64,000 nt of DNA from Candidatus Pelagibacter sp. (GCA_013823725.1 PNMQ01000002.1:186001-250000), one strand, 5' to 3'; numbered from the stretch's first letter, positions 51,789-62,601 are shown. Translations and numbers: made by a program. The notes: a model not told the origin generated them from the letters alone.

Positions 51789-52664
51789 ATGTTTTCAGGT
51801 TCTATTGTTGCATTAGTAACTCCATTTAAAAATAAGCAGATTGATGAACAATCATTGATCAATCTTATTCATATGCATATAAATGCGGGAACTTCAGGTG
51901 TTCTTGTATGCGGAAGCACTGGTGAAGGGAATTTACTTTCACAAGATGAAAGGAATAAAATAACTGCACTTGCAAAGGAAGAAATAAATGGATCCGTTCC
52001 CCTTATTATTGGTTGTGGGCACCCTTCCGTTGAAGGTGTCGTTGAAAGCATTCAACAAGCACAAAAAATTGGAATCGATGCTGCTTTAGTCGTTGCCCCC
52101 TATTATGTGAAACCTACACAAAGGGGATTAATTCAATTTTATAAAGAGGTTCATGACCAAACCAATACTCCTATTCTTCTGTATAACAACCCAGCACGAA
52201 CATGCGTAGATATTGCACCAGACACCATTATTGAATTATCAAAGCTTCAACGCATTGTAGGTCTCAAAGATTCAAATCCAGATGCAGCACGATTTAGCTA
52301 TTTAAAAAGAAAAGTTAAAGGTGAATTTTGCCTTTTATCAGGTGAAGATAGAATTACCCCTGCTCACCTTTTACATGGTGCAGTTGGAACAATATCGGTC
52401 GTAGCTAACATTATTCCTAAATTGTGCACGCAACAGGTAAAAACATGGGAAACAGGAGATTTAAAAACATTTATAAATCTTAACGATAGCATCTTAAAAT
52501 GCATAGATATTCTATCTGAAGAAAGTAATCCTTCTGCCATAAAAGCCATGATGGCCACACAAGGACTAATTACAAATGAATTAAGAATTCCTCTTCTTCC
52601 AGCTTGTGAAAATTTCACCAAAAAATCTCTAGATTTCTTAAAAGACTTTAAAATCGAAAATTAA
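51789..52664 (+). CDS. dapA: 4-hydroxy-tetrahydrodipicolinate synthase
   Basis: GTSGVLVCGSTGEGNLLSQDE, LYNNPARTCVDI, VGLKDSN. Confidence 0.96.
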   Translation: MFSGSIVALVTPFKNKQIDEQSLINLIHMHINAGTSGVLVCGSTGEGNLLSQDERNKITALAKEEINGSVPLIIGCGHPSVEGVVESIQQAQKIGIDAALVVAPYYVKPTQRGLIQFYKEVHDQTNTPILLYNNPARTCVDIAPDTIIELSKLQRIVGLKDSNPDAARFSYLKRKVKGEFCLLSGEDRITPAHLLHGAVGTISVVANIIPKLCTQQVKTWETGDLKTFINLNDSILKCIDILSEESNPSAIKAMMATQGLITNELRIPLLPACENFTKKSLDFLKDFKIEN

Positions 52665-52668
52665 AATT

Positions 52669-53160
52669 ATGAGTTCAAATAAAAAAGAAAAAGATAATTA
52701 TAAAGTCATCGCCTTTAACAAAAGTGCTAGATTTCATTATGAAATTATAGAAACACTTGAGGCTGGCATCGTTTTAATGGGCAGTGAAGTAAAGTCTATC
52801 CGCCAATCTAAAGTTAGCATTAATGAAGCGTATATCGACACCTACAGTGACGAACATATTCCGCAAGGAACGCTGTGTTTAATTAACTCAAACATTTCCG
52901 AATACAAATTCGCACATTCATTTGGTCATTCTGAAAAACGCGCTAGACCTTTATTATTGCGTCAGAAGCAACAAAGCAAGTGGACAGATGCTAAAAAGAA
53001 AAAAGGTTATACTATTATCCCTTTAAAAATGTATTTTAATGAACGAGGAAAAGTAAAATTGGAAATCGCTCTTGCTACAGGTAAAAAACTTCATGATAAA
53101 CGAGAGACCTTAAAAAACAGAGACTGGGAAAGAGAAAAAAACAGATTACTCAAAAATTAA
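52669..53160 (+). CDS. smpB: SsrA-binding protein
   Basis: NKSARFHYEIIETLEAGIVLMGSEVKSIRQSKVSINEAYI, GKKLHDKRETLKNRDWEREKNRLLK. Confidence 0.97.
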   Translation: MSSNKKEKDNYKVIAFNKSARFHYEIIETLEAGIVLMGSEVKSIRQSKVSINEAYIDTYSDEHIPQGTLCLINSNISEYKFAHSFGHSEKRARPLLLRQKQQSKWTDAKKKKGYTIIPLKMYFNERGKVKLEIALATGKKLHDKRETLKNRDWEREKNRLLKN

Positions 53161-53236
53161 AACCTTTTTTTGCTAATAAAAGCTCCTAGATTCAAGACTA
53201 AAATCAATGACTACTCTTAATTTTTTTTAAATAAGT

Positions 53237-53262
53237 GCAGGTTATTTAAAAAAATAACCTGC
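53237..53262. terminator. hairpin between convergent smpB and GT10 genes
   Basis: gcaggttattt-aaaa-aaataacctgc, perfect 11-bp stem. Confidence 0.75.
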
Positions 53263-53282
53263 TTACATTCACGTGAAGCCAA

Positions 53283-54611
53283 CTAAGATTTAGGAAATTC
53301 CTTTTCCAAAAATTCATCAACTGTTTTTTTAAATAAATTGGTCAAAACAAAAGCTCTTTTTTGATTTTCAATAAGATACGGAAGCATTTTTTTATAAGTT
53401 TCTTTCGTGATCGATTGAGATATTTTAATAATATCATCAACTGATTCAGCAATAAACATCCCTCTTTCATCAAAATAGTCACGAACATTAGGGCAGCCTA
53501 AATATATTGGAATTGTCAAAGATGCAAAACAACCCAGTAATTTTTCTGACATGTAATTATGTTGTCTTGTATTTTCAATAGAAACATTAAACTGTGAGTT
53601 GAATATCCATTTTTTGGAATTTGTAGGAAGAACATATTTATGAAAATCTTTAGGATATTTTGAAATGTCCCTTTGAGACACATAAAAGCGTGTTGGTTGA
53701 CCTAATAAAGTTTGAGCATCCCATATTGCTTTTCTTGCAGAATATTGAAAACCTGGTCTTTCAAAATTTTCACCATTACTACCCATACTCAATAAAAATG
53801 AAATACTAAATTCTTTTTCTTTAGATAATTCTTCCAGCTTTATTCCGGTACCCATGCATCCAGGGATAATTGTAGTTTTATCGTTTCTTTTATCGATAGA
53901 AAAAATCAAATCAAGACCATCTTCAATTCTTTTTGTGTATTCTCGTACTTTAAGATATTGATATGAAGAAGGTTTTGAATATGTTGCTAATGGCTCTGCC
54001 GTATGGTGAACTAAATTAATACATAACGGTTCCAATATATTTTTCTCATCGAACCAACGACTATAACCATATTGCCTATGCATCAAGACTGTTGGAGATT
54101 TTTCTTGATATTGTCCCACAGGAATATCCCAAACATCTTTTTTATATTTATTAGCCATTAGATTCAAACGGAAAAAGTCACTTTTATAAAAACTTTTATT
54201 ACTTGAGTTATCATTTTTTACAATCAAACCTCGTCTAATGTGGTGTGTAAACATGTCAGCACAATTCACATCAACTGGTAAATGTAAAATAACCGAATGT
54301 TTATTAAGTCTTAGTAAGTACTCTATAGCAAGCCATGCTCTTTTAAGTTGTGAAGTTTGAGCATAGACATGAATGACAGGAAGCGTTTTATCAAACGAAG
54401 AAACAGGCTGTTTCAAAAAATCCACAAAAGGATTGCCTTTACATGGAAAACATCTTAAATACAGAGTTGTATTAAACCAATTATTAGGATCCGTATGAGT
54501 TTCAAAATTACCCCTAAAATCGATTTTCATAAAATGCTGAAGAGGATCTTTTCCTTCTAAAGTAGAAGCATATTGTGATTGATAAAATTTATGATCAAAA
54601 TATGGTTCCAC
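53283..54611 (-). CDS. glycosyltransferase family 10 (fucosyltransferase-like) protein
   Basis: C-terminal KWIFNSQFNVSIENTRQHNYMSEKLLGCFASLTIPIYLGCPNVRDYF resembles the GT10 alpha-1,3-fucosyltransferase motif (ENS..DYVTEKL..A...G.VPVY.G). Confidence 0.78.
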   Translation of the reverse strand: MEPYFDHKFYQSQYASTLEGKDPLQHFMKIDFRGNFETHTDPNNWFNTTLYLRCFPCKGNPFVDFLKQPVSSFDKTLPVIHVYAQTSQLKRAWLAIEYLLRLNKHSVILHLPVDVNCADMFTHHIRRGLIVKNDNSSNKSFYKSDFFRLNLMANKYKKDVWDIPVGQYQEKSPTVLMHRQYGYSRWFDEKNILEPLCINLVHHTAEPLATYSKPSSYQYLKVREYTKRIEDGLDLIFSIDKRNDKTTIIPGCMGTGIKLEELSKEKEFSISFLLSMGSNGENFERPGFQYSARKAIWDAQTLLGQPTRFYVSQRDISKYPKDFHKYVLPTNSKKWIFNSQFNVSIENTRQHNYMSEKLLGCFASLTIPIYLGCPNVRDYFDERGMFIAESVDDIIKISQSITKETYKKMLPYLIENQKRAFVLTNLFKKTVDEFLEKEFPKS

Positions 54612-54749
54612 AATTTTGCTATTATATCCCTGAATGTAATATATGCCTATTGCTGCTAATATTAAAATAGGCAGTAAAATTTTTAATTTTTTCGCTGTTG
54701 ATTTACCTTAAATTATTTGGATTCTAGCGTTTTTTTTATCAACGGGATC

Positions 54750-55496
54750 TCATACCATTAACATTCCGCCATTAATATGCAATGTTTGACCTGTCATATA
54801 TTGCGCTTCATTTGAAGCAAGATAAACAACCCCAGCAGCTATATCTTCTGGTAATCCCATTTTCTTACATGGAATCGATTCCAACAACTTACTTTTTACA
54901 GCATCTGGTAATTCATCTGTCATAGGTGTTTCAATGAATCCAGGTGCAATACAGTTTACAGTAATATTACGGGATGCGATTTCTTGTGCTAAAGCTTTAC
55001 TAAAACCAATCATTCCAGCTTTTGATGCACAATAATTTGTTTGTCCAGCATTGCCAGAAACACCAACAACCGATGATATGTTAATGATGCGTCCATAGCG
55101 ACGGGAAATCATTTTTTTTACAGCTGAACGTGTTAATTTAAAGACTGAATTTAAATTAAGATTAATGACGTCGTCCCATTGTTCATCCGTCATACGCATC
55201 AATAAGTTGTCACGCGTAATACCTGCATTATTCACTAAAATATCAATAACCCCAAACTGAGATTCAACGGAGTCAAATAATTCCTGCACAGGACCATCTT
55301 TAAGGGAAAATTCAAACGTGTCCACAGCTTCATGCCCAGCTGCTAACAACTCTGATTTCAGCGCATCGAGTCTACTTTGGTTTGTGCCAGACAAAACAAC
55401 ATGCGCCCCTTGTTTTGCTAATGCAAAAGAAATAGCTTTACCTATTCCACCAGTCGCGCCAGTGATTAATACTTTACGTTGAGACAAAGAAAACAT
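54750..55496 (-). CDS. fabG: 3-oxoacyl-[ACP] reductase
   Basis: SDR: TGATGGIGKAISFALAKQGA, NNAGITRDNLLMRM, YCASKAGMIGFSKALAQE. Confidence 0.95.
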   Translation of the reverse strand: MFSLSQRKVLITGATGGIGKAISFALAKQGAHVVLSGTNQSRLDALKSELLAAGHEAVDTFEFSLKDGPVQELFDSVESQFGVIDILVNNAGITRDNLLMRMTDEQWDDVINLNLNSVFKLTRSAVKKMISRRYGRIINISSVVGVSGNAGQTNYCASKAGMIGFSKALAQEIASRNITVNCIAPGFIETPMTDELPDAVKSKLLESIPCKKMGLPEDIAAGVVYLASNEAQYMTGQTLHINGGMLMV

Positions 55497-55566
55497 ATCG
55501 AACCATATGAAATAAAAAAATATAAAATAAGATTATTCTATATCCCTGAAAAAAACAACATATCTT

Positions 55567-56340
55567 TCAATCTTGCAAATACCGATTTAACCATACTGTA
55601 GGTTTAGTATGTTTATAAATTTTTTTATACCATGGAATTTTTTTATCAGACCATTGCCCTTTAACTGCATTAGCAGGTTTAGGATCCCCATGAAAAGCAA
55701 TTACTTTTACACCTTCTGGACAAACAGGTGTTTTAAAATATCTTAAATACCATACAGGTAAACAATGTTGTTTAAAACTAACACACCAACTTTTTGGCCA
55801 AAAAATAAGTTGTCCATATTTTTGGATAACTCTGTTTGATAAATATTCTTGCGAAGCAGTGCCAAATTCTTGAATAATTTCGTGAGGTCTTTGTTCGTAT
55901 TCCTCTTTAATATGTCCTAAAGTCCCCACCATCCAAGAATACATAGATGCCTGACCAACGTGATTACCTTTTGTATTCCAATCATTAATAATCACAAATT
56001 CATCATTTTTGGGATAAGCAAATAAATCGTCTAGATTCCCCACAATAACCACATCAAGATCAAAAAAGAATACTCTTTGCATTTTTAGATGTCCCAAATA
56101 ATCATCGCAAAGCCCGGCTTCTTTTAAATAGATATAGTGTTTATGTTCGTCTAAAATCTGGATTGGTGGCAAAGGATATTGAATAATTGATTCATCCAAT
56201 CCTTGGGGGTTGTCAGTAAAGCAGTAAAATTGGACTTCAAAATTAGTATTCTCTCTTACAGAATGGTATAATCTATTCACATCATCAGGGGAATATTTAT
56301 CACCCCATTTTATAGTCACAATATTGTATTTCATGAGCAT
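55567..56340 (-). CDS. nucleotide-sugar glycosyltransferase-like protein
   Basis: FFFDLDVVIVGNLDDLF DxD-type motif; C-terminal VIAFHGDPKP. Confidence 0.7.
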   Translation of the reverse strand: MLMKYNIVTIKWGDKYSPDDVNRLYHSVRENTNFEVQFYCFTDNPQGLDESIIQYPLPPIQILDEHKHYIYLKEAGLCDDYLGHLKMQRVFFFDLDVVIVGNLDDLFAYPKNDEFVIINDWNTKGNHVGQASMYSWMVGTLGHIKEEYEQRPHEIIQEFGTASQEYLSNRVIQKYGQLIFWPKSWCVSFKQHCLPVWYLRYFKTPVCPEGVKVIAFHGDPKPANAVKGQWSDKKIPWYKKIYKHTKPTVWLNRYLQD

Positions 56341-56367
56341 TTAATAATCATTGAATTGTATTCCATT

Positions 56368-57099
56368 TTAAGATCTAAAATTAAATTTGACTAACCAATT
56401 TTTATCAATAGTCAAAAAAATTGCATTTTTTTTATGTCTATAAGCCGTAAAGTCTATCCACCCTTCAAAATGAAGACTGTTATCTTGTGATGATGTACCA
56501 TTGCATATGTCTTTTAACTGGGGACACCTATTTGATAAGATACTGGCTTGGGATAACGAACTGTCTCGAGCAACAATTTCTATGCTTCTAAGAGAACAAT
56601 CTATTTCCTCTGGACACTCGAAAATGATGGACACTAACAAAGAAGAAGGTATAAAAAAGCAATCTCCGATATTGATTTTTGGTGCAACTATGCGAATTGT
56701 TTGGGCAAAAAATAAAAAGCATTTATATAAAATAATTGACTTAGAACTAATATACTCATGGTTTACACCATAAAAAACTTTCCAGTCTAAACTTAGTTCA
56801 TCATTTTGAAACTCTCGTAAACTGCTACGAAAAAATTCTGTCTCCGTATCTTTATCCTTAACACTGTCATATATTGATAATTTCATCGTTTTTATATTAT
56901 CAATATGGCGACGCAAAGCGTCTGGGTCTTCGTTCGAAACGTCTTTGATATAACTTCCATTCTGCTCTATACCTGCGACTTGAATTTTATAGTTATTAGG
57001 ATTCAAACTTTGTGGTGTAAAATTCTCATCGAATTCACTTGATGCAACTTCTGAAATAAAAAATATCAAAGAAAAAAAGTTAAAAAAACGCAAGATCAT
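56368..57099 (-). CDS. exported hypothetical protein
   Basis: Signal-peptide-like MILRFFNFFSLIFFISEVASS; four or more Cys residues in mature part. Confidence 0.6.
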   Translation of the reverse strand: MILRFFNFFSLIFFISEVASSEFDENFTPQSLNPNNYKIQVAGIEQNGSYIKDVSNEDPDALRRHIDNIKTMKLSIYDSVKDKDTETEFFRSSLREFQNDELSLDWKVFYGVNHEYISSKSIILYKCFLFFAQTIRIVAPKINIGDCFFIPSSLLVSIIFECPEEIDCSLRSIEIVARDSSLSQASILSNRCPQLKDICNGTSSQDNSLHFEGWIDFTAYRHKKNAIFLTIDKNWLVKFNFRS

Positions 57100-57268
57100 A
57101 AAAACTATTTATATTATTTTTAATTATCCAAAACCGTATCAAAGTTTCAATATACAGTCAACAAACAAACATTCAAAATGCTGTATTTGTACAAAACCAT
57201 AATCCATAAACTTTTACTATAATTAATTGCTTCAAATCCATCTTCTATGTTATAAATAGTCTATAAAC

Positions 57269-57358
<90 letters not shown>

Positions 57359-57424
57359 AATTTCTTAAATTTGCTTGATAAAATAGTTTTAGACCAAACT
57401 TTTAAAATAATTTATCTTAAGATT

Positions 57425-58060
57425 CTACAAATTCATATCAATGATTTCTTTAGCTTTTGATAATGTTTCTTGAATACTCATCAAGCTTGTATCAATAACC
57501 ACAGAACCACTAGGCACAACAAGTGGCGCTATTTTCCTAGTTGAGTCTCTTGTGTCCCTATTTTGCAAATCAACAACGTGGCTTGTATCAATTTTCAGTT
57601 CTATGTTTTGCTGAATTCTTCTAGTCAATCTGTCATCTTCTGACGCATGAAGAAATAATTTTACATCAGCATTAGGAAAAACGACAGATCCAATATCGCG
57701 TCCATCAATCACAAAACCTTTATACTCAGAAGATTGATCTATCACGAGCCTTTTTATTTCATCGTTCACATAATTTCTAACGATTTCGTGCACAGCAATT
57801 TCAGAAGCTTTCTGTGCCACATCTTCAGATCTCAAAATAGATTCTGATACCTCGTCTAAATTAATCTTATCAATATTTTTTATAAATGAATGAACATCTT
57901 TCAAATCTTCTTTTGCATGCAAATAATAATACGCAACTTTACGATAAAGCAAACCCGAATCAATATGCTTAAAATGGTACATTCCACACAAACCACGTGC
58001 AAGCGTTCCTTTACCAGATCCAGAAGAACCATCAATACTAATAATCACAATATCGTTCAA
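57425..58060 (-). CDS. cmk: cytidylate kinase
   Basis: IDGSSGSGKGTLARGLCGMYHFKHIDSGLLYRKVAYYYL, VIDGRDIGSVVFPNADVKLFLHAS. Confidence 0.95.
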   Translation of the reverse strand: MNDIVIISIDGSSGSGKGTLARGLCGMYHFKHIDSGLLYRKVAYYYLHAKEDLKDVHSFIKNIDKINLDEVSESILRSEDVAQKASEIAVHEIVRNYVNDEIKRLVIDQSSEYKGFVIDGRDIGSVVFPNADVKLFLHASEDDRLTRRIQQNIELKIDTSHVVDLQNRDTRDSTRKIAPLVVPSGSVVIDTSLMSIQETLSKAKEIIDMNL

Positions 58061-58148
58061 TAAAAATTTAAATCAAAAGTATGATAAACCCATTTCATGC
58101 ATTCATCAAGTTATAAGACGTCAATAGACTAATCAAAATGCGATCTAT

Positions 58149-58922
58149 CTATTTTGTAAATAACATGGCTGTCAGAATATAATTAAAAATAAGAATAAAA
58201 ATAGATGCCGTAACAACTGCTTGTGTTGTTGCTTTACCAACACCTTCGGCACCCTTTGAAGAATTATATCCGTGGAAACATCCCATGATAGTAATAATTC
58301 CACCAAAAACCATAGCCTTAATCAATCCCGAAATAACGTCAGAAACTTCTAAATAGTGCAGGGTCTGGGTTAAATAAACACTTTTGTTGAAGTTCAAATA
58401 ATAGATGGATACAAAATACCCCCCCAACACGCCGATACTGTCTGCAATAAGCACTAAAACCGGTAGCGTAATAAGACCTGCTAAAAATCTTGGGAAGATC
58501 AAATACTTAAAGGGATTTGTAGACAAAGTGGTCAACGCATCAATTTGTTCAGTCACGCGCATAGTTGCAATTTCGGCCGCAATAGATGCACCTACTCTAC
58601 CTGCAACCATAAGCCCTGCAAGAACAGGTCCTAATTCGCGTGTCATGGACAAAACAACAACTGTAGCTATTGCGCCTTCTGCTTGAAATCTAGAGAATCC
58701 TGTATAGCTTTGAAGAGCAAGCACCATGCCTGAGAAAAGTGCCGTCATACCAACAACCGGAAGTGAATAAAATCCAATATTCATGCACTGGCGTAAAACT
58801 AACCGCGGATACCAAGGATATGTACATCCAGCAGAGATCGTTTTCGCTAAAAAACATGAAAACTCACCAATTAATTGCAAAAAGCGCAGAGTCGTATGAC
58901 CAATATGAGATAAAAATTGCAT
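58149..58922 (-). CDS. mlaE: phospholipid transport permease MlaE
   Basis: ELGPVLAGLMVAGRVGASIAAEIATMRVTEQIDALTTLSTNPFKYLIFPRFLAGL. Confidence 0.94.
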   Translation of the reverse strand: MQFLSHIGHTTLRFLQLIGEFSCFLAKTISAGCTYPWYPRLVLRQCMNIGFYSLPVVGMTALFSGMVLALQSYTGFSRFQAEGAIATVVVLSMTRELGPVLAGLMVAGRVGASIAAEIATMRVTEQIDALTTLSTNPFKYLIFPRFLAGLITLPVLVLIADSIGVLGGYFVSIYYLNFNKSVYLTQTLHYLEVSDVISGLIKAMVFGGIITIMGCFHGYNSSKGAEGVGKATTQAVVTASIFILIFNYILTAMLFTK

Positions 58923-58994
58923 TTAAAATAACGTTACAAAACTATAACAATATTTTTACAGGGTTTTTATTTCTTTTCAAGATAAGAATAGGGT

Positions 58995-59918
58995 TTAATC
59001 AGAAAGTTTTTCTTTCTTTGAACTTTCAAGTTGTTTTTGAAAATACGCAACTGGGAAAACAAATAACAAAATAATACTGATTGCCAACGCAGATGTTTGA
59101 GGCCAATCTAAATTGTTGAAGAACTCCATCCATAACAATCGACCAATGACAATAGTATCAGGTCCGCCCAATAGTTCTGGAATAACAAACTCTCCCATGG
59201 AGGGAACAAATACAAGCATAATACCCGATATAATTCCTTTTTTAGCTAAGGGAATAGTAATATAAAAAAGTGTTTTAAATGGTTTTGCACCTAAATTGGC
59301 CGAAGCTTCAAATATATGTTTTTCTATTTTTTCCAACGCATTGTATATAGGCAAAATCATGAAAGGTAAGTAACAGTAGACTACTCCTAAACACACTGTA
59401 AAAATGTTATCTGTAAGAAACAAAGGATCTTGAATAATTTTCATATCCATTAAAAAAGTATTGATAATCCCTTTAGTGCTAAGGATGGATATCCATGCAT
59501 AAATCCTTATTAAAAATGAAATACAAAAAGGCATCATAATCATCACAAGGCACATTAATCGTCTTTGTGGGGACACATGAACTAAACTTAAAGCAATGGA
59601 GAAACCTAAAATTAGTGTTATGAATGTTGATAAAGCAGATAAGCTAAGCGATGTTAGCAGTGCTGTCACAAAAGAGCTATCTTTTACTAAATTAATATAA
59701 TTTCCTAAATTAATAGAAATATCGATTAAGGAATGATTCGTAAATTTTAATAAATCTGAAAAAGGTGGAGCCGACATTGCTTGAAGAGAAAAACTAATTT
59801 TCAAAACAACTAAAAAAGGAATAACAAAAAAAGCGACCATCCACATATAAGGAATGTAAATCAAAACTAATTTGTCATTTTTAAAAAATTGACAAAATTT
59901 TATAATTTTTGAAAGCAT
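58995..59918 (-). CDS. potB: PotB-type spermidine/putrescine ABC transporter permease
   Basis: Six TMs, ASANLGAKPFKTLFYITIPLAKKGIISGIMLVFVPSMGEFVIPELLGG. Confidence 0.85.
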   Translation of the reverse strand: MLSKIIKFCQFFKNDKLVLIYIPYMWMVAFFVIPFLVVLKISFSLQAMSAPPFSDLLKFTNHSLIDISINLGNYINLVKDSSFVTALLTSLSLSALSTFITLILGFSIALSLVHVSPQRRLMCLVMIMMPFCISFLIRIYAWISILSTKGIINTFLMDMKIIQDPLFLTDNIFTVCLGVVYCYLPFMILPIYNALEKIEKHIFEASANLGAKPFKTLFYITIPLAKKGIISGIMLVFVPSMGEFVIPELLGGPDTIVIGRLLWMEFFNNLDWPQTSALAISIILLFVFPVAYFQKQLESSKKEKLSD

Positions 59919-59946
59919 ATGAATTCATTTATCCTGTTAAGCAATA

Positions 59947-61314
59947 TTGATTATATTAACTCTCTATCAATCATTTTCAAGAATAATGATGAATAAGTTT
60001 ATGATAACTTCTATTTATTGTTTGGGTTTTATGGAATTACTAACATTTAAACATAATTTTCAATGGCGAAAAAACAAATTATTACAAGACCTTTTCCTCA
60101 AACAAATAGATCTAGACCTTAATATTATCGCAAATCGTTATAAAAATTCAAATGAAGAAAGTATTAATCTTATTAGATTAAGACAAGCTTTTCAAACATT
60201 TTGGTCTTCTTTTTTTGATAATGCCAGGATCGATTCAGAAACTGCTCTAAAAAATCTTATACAAGAATTTGAATTTCAAAAACTGGACGATTGTATTTTT
60301 ATGAACATACAACAATCCATGAGTTTGCTTACAACAAATTTTTACCTCAAAAACGATGATTATGAAAATGAAGAAGATAATCACGATTCTACATCATACG
60401 ATACTATTCTATTGTGTATTCAAAAACAAATTATGGATTTTAGCCATTTTAGAAACCAAATTAAACATGAAAAAAAACAAAAACAGACGGATTATCTTCT
60501 CGATCTTTTAGAAAACAACTTAGGAACTATGATTGAAAAAATCTCTCAATCTGGGAACGACTTAAATTTAGTTACTAAAAGTGTTCTTTGCTGTGTAAAT
60601 AAGACTAGATGTGAAACTTTATCTATTTCATCAATGTACGAGAAATTTTCTGAAAATGTTAATTCAGTCTCCTCTTCTACTCAAAACCTATCCGTTTCTA
60701 TTGATCAAATTGCCAATCAACTATCTAAAGGCACATTAATGACCAAAAAAAGCGCTGCGGAAGCAAAAAAGGCACAAGAAGTTGTTGGGGGACTTTCCAA
60801 AGCGGCGGTTAAAATCGGTGAAGTTGTAAAAATAATTAATGAAATTGCTAACCAAACCAATCTCCTTGCACTGAACGCCACAATTGAAGCTGCGCGTGCT
60901 GGAAGTGCTGGCAAAGGTTTTTCCGTAGTTGCATCTGAAGTCAAAAATCTAGCAGGACAAACAGCAAAAGCAACTGATGAAATCACGGTTCAAATCAAAG
61001 AAATGCAAGAGGCAACAGGGAAAGTAGTATCTTCTATTAAGGAAATGACCGAAACTATGGCAGAAATAAACAATGGAACAACGGTTATTGCATCTGCCGT
61101 TAGTGAACAAGGATCTGCAACACAAGAAATTTTTAAAAATATCGCTAACGTTGCTGCCTCTAGCTCAAATCTAATGAGCATCATCAGCCAAATAAAAGAT
61201 TCAACTCAACAAACAGGTATCACAACACAGCAAGCAGCAAATATTACACTTAAAATTACAGATCAGTCAGAGTATCTACAAGGAGTCATTCATAAAGTGA
61301 CCATGCAATCTTGA
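59947..61314 (+). CDS. methyl-accepting chemotaxis-like protein without obvious sensory TM pair; likelier ATG start about 59986
   Basis: MCP hairpin [51 protein letters not shown]. Confidence 0.88.
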   Translation: MIILTLYQSFSRIMMNKFMITSIYCLGFMELLTFKHNFQWRKNKLLQDLFLKQIDLDLNIIANRYKNSNEESINLIRLRQAFQTFWSSFFDNARIDSETALKNLIQEFEFQKLDDCIFMNIQQSMSLLTTNFYLKNDDYENEEDNHDSTSYDTILLCIQKQIMDFSHFRNQIKHEKKQKQTDYLLDLLENNLGTMIEKISQSGNDLNLVTKSVLCCVNKTRCETLSISSMYEKFSENVNSVSSSTQNLSVSIDQIANQLSKGTLMTKKSAAEAKKAQEVVGGLSKAAVKIGEVVKIINEIANQTNLLALNATIEAARAGSAGKGFSVVASEVKNLAGQTAKATDEITVQIKEMQEATGKVVSSIKEMTETMAEINNGTTVIASAVSEQGSATQEIFKNIANVAASSSNLMSIISQIKDSTQQTGITTQQAANITLKITDQSEYLQGVIHKVTMQS

Positions 61315-61353
61315 TAAATCTTTCATTATTTTAAATTTTGGAATTCATTTCTC

Positions 61354-61383
61354 TTGAATTCAATGGCAAATTTGTTGTATAAT
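61354..61383 (+). promoter_or_regulatory. sigma70-type promoter for rpmJ
   Basis: TTGAAT-N18-TATAAT, about 20 nt upstream of RBS/ATG. Confidence 0.55.
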
Positions 61384-61403
61384 AATACCTTACGGAGGAA
61401 ATT

Positions 61404-61529
61404 ATGAAAATCGCAAATTCTTTAAAGACTTTAAAATCACGTCACAAAGCTTGTAAAATCATCAGAAGAAAAGGCAAACTTTTAGTGATCAATAAAATCA
61501 ACCCTCGCTTCAAAGCAAAACAAGGTTAA
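61404..61529 (+). CDS. rpmJ: 50S ribosomal protein L36
   Basis: [41 protein letters not shown] with RBS ggagg; missing from ORF track because short. Confidence 0.95.
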   Translation: MKIANSLKTLKSRHKACKIIRRKGKLLVINKINPRFKAKQG

Positions 61530-61597
61530 CACTTTAATGAATTGTTAATTTTATGCTGATATTCTCATAGTATCAACATCATAAGGTTTTAAATTCT

Positions 61598-62599
61598 TTG
61601 TCACTCAGTATTTATACGACTCACATAGAGTTCGACAACAATTCCGCTCTTAAGCAGCTTGTTGGTCCTCAAAATGATCTTTTGAAAATTGTTGAAAAAT
61701 ATTATGATACCCATATCGGGCATAGAGGAAATATTATCACGCTCACGGGGCCTCAAGAAGGTGTAGATAAAACTGTTAGAGCTTTACGCTATTTATACGA
61801 CATGGTATTAGAAAATTACCATGTAGACGTAGATATCGTAGAATCAGTAATAAAAAATCCTAATAGAAATGACACCTTTGCTTCATTATCTAACAAAAAA
61901 CTAAATAACACTCCATCTCATAATTCATCAACCCCTCCAGTACATCTTAATACACGCAAGCGTATTATCATTCCTCGAACAGAAAACCAGACAACATATA
62001 TCAAAGAACTTTTGCAAAGCGAAATGATTTTTGGCATTGGACCTGCTGGAACAGGTAAAAGCTACCTTGCAGTCGCAGGTGCCGTTGATAGTTTACTAGA
62101 AGGAAAAGTCGAAAAAATCATTTTATGCCGCCCTGCTGTGGAAGCTGGAGAAAAAATTGGATTTTTACCAGGTGACATGAAAGAAAAAGTAGATCCTTTT
62201 TTACGTCCCTTAATGGATGCACTAAACGATATGTTACCAGCAGAAACAGTAGCAAAAAAAATAGCTACTGGTGAAATTGAAATAGCACCTCTTGCATTTA
62301 TGAGGGGACGTACTTTAACAAACGCTTATATCATCCTAGATGAAGCGCAAAACACAACTCCAACTCAAATGAAAATGTTTTTGACACGTCTAGGCGCCAA
62401 TTCGAAAATGGTCATTAATGGGGACCTTAGCCAAAGCGATTTACCTCATGGTCAAGAATCTGGATTAGCTCATGCACAAAAATTTTTGAAGCCTCTAAAA
62501 GAAATACCTTTCATTGAATTCAATGAAAGTGATATTGTAAGACACCATCTGGTTTCAAAAATTATTTCTGCTTATAATGCAAAGGCAACATCTACATAG
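61598..62599 (+). CDS. phoH: PhoH-like ATPase, TTG start
   Basis: FGIGPAGTGKSYLAVAGAVDSL, ILCRPAVEAGEKIGFLPGDMKEKVDPFLRPLMDAL, AYIILDEAQNTTPTQMKMFLTRLG. Confidence 0.95.
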   Translation: MSLSIYTTHIEFDNNSALKQLVGPQNDLLKIVEKYYDTHIGHRGNIITLTGPQEGVDKTVRALRYLYDMVLENYHVDVDIVESVIKNPNRNDTFASLSNKKLNNTPSHNSSTPPVHLNTRKRIIIPRTENQTTYIKELLQSEMIFGIGPAGTGKSYLAVAGAVDSLLEGKVEKIILCRPAVEAGEKIGFLPGDMKEKVDPFLRPLMDALNDMLPAETVAKKIATGEIEIAPLAFMRGRTLTNAYIILDEAQNTTPTQMKMFLTRLGANSKMVINGDLSQSDLPHGQESGLAHAQKFLKPLKEIPFIEFNESDIVRHHLVSKIISAYNAKATST

Positions 62600-62601
62600 C
62601 T

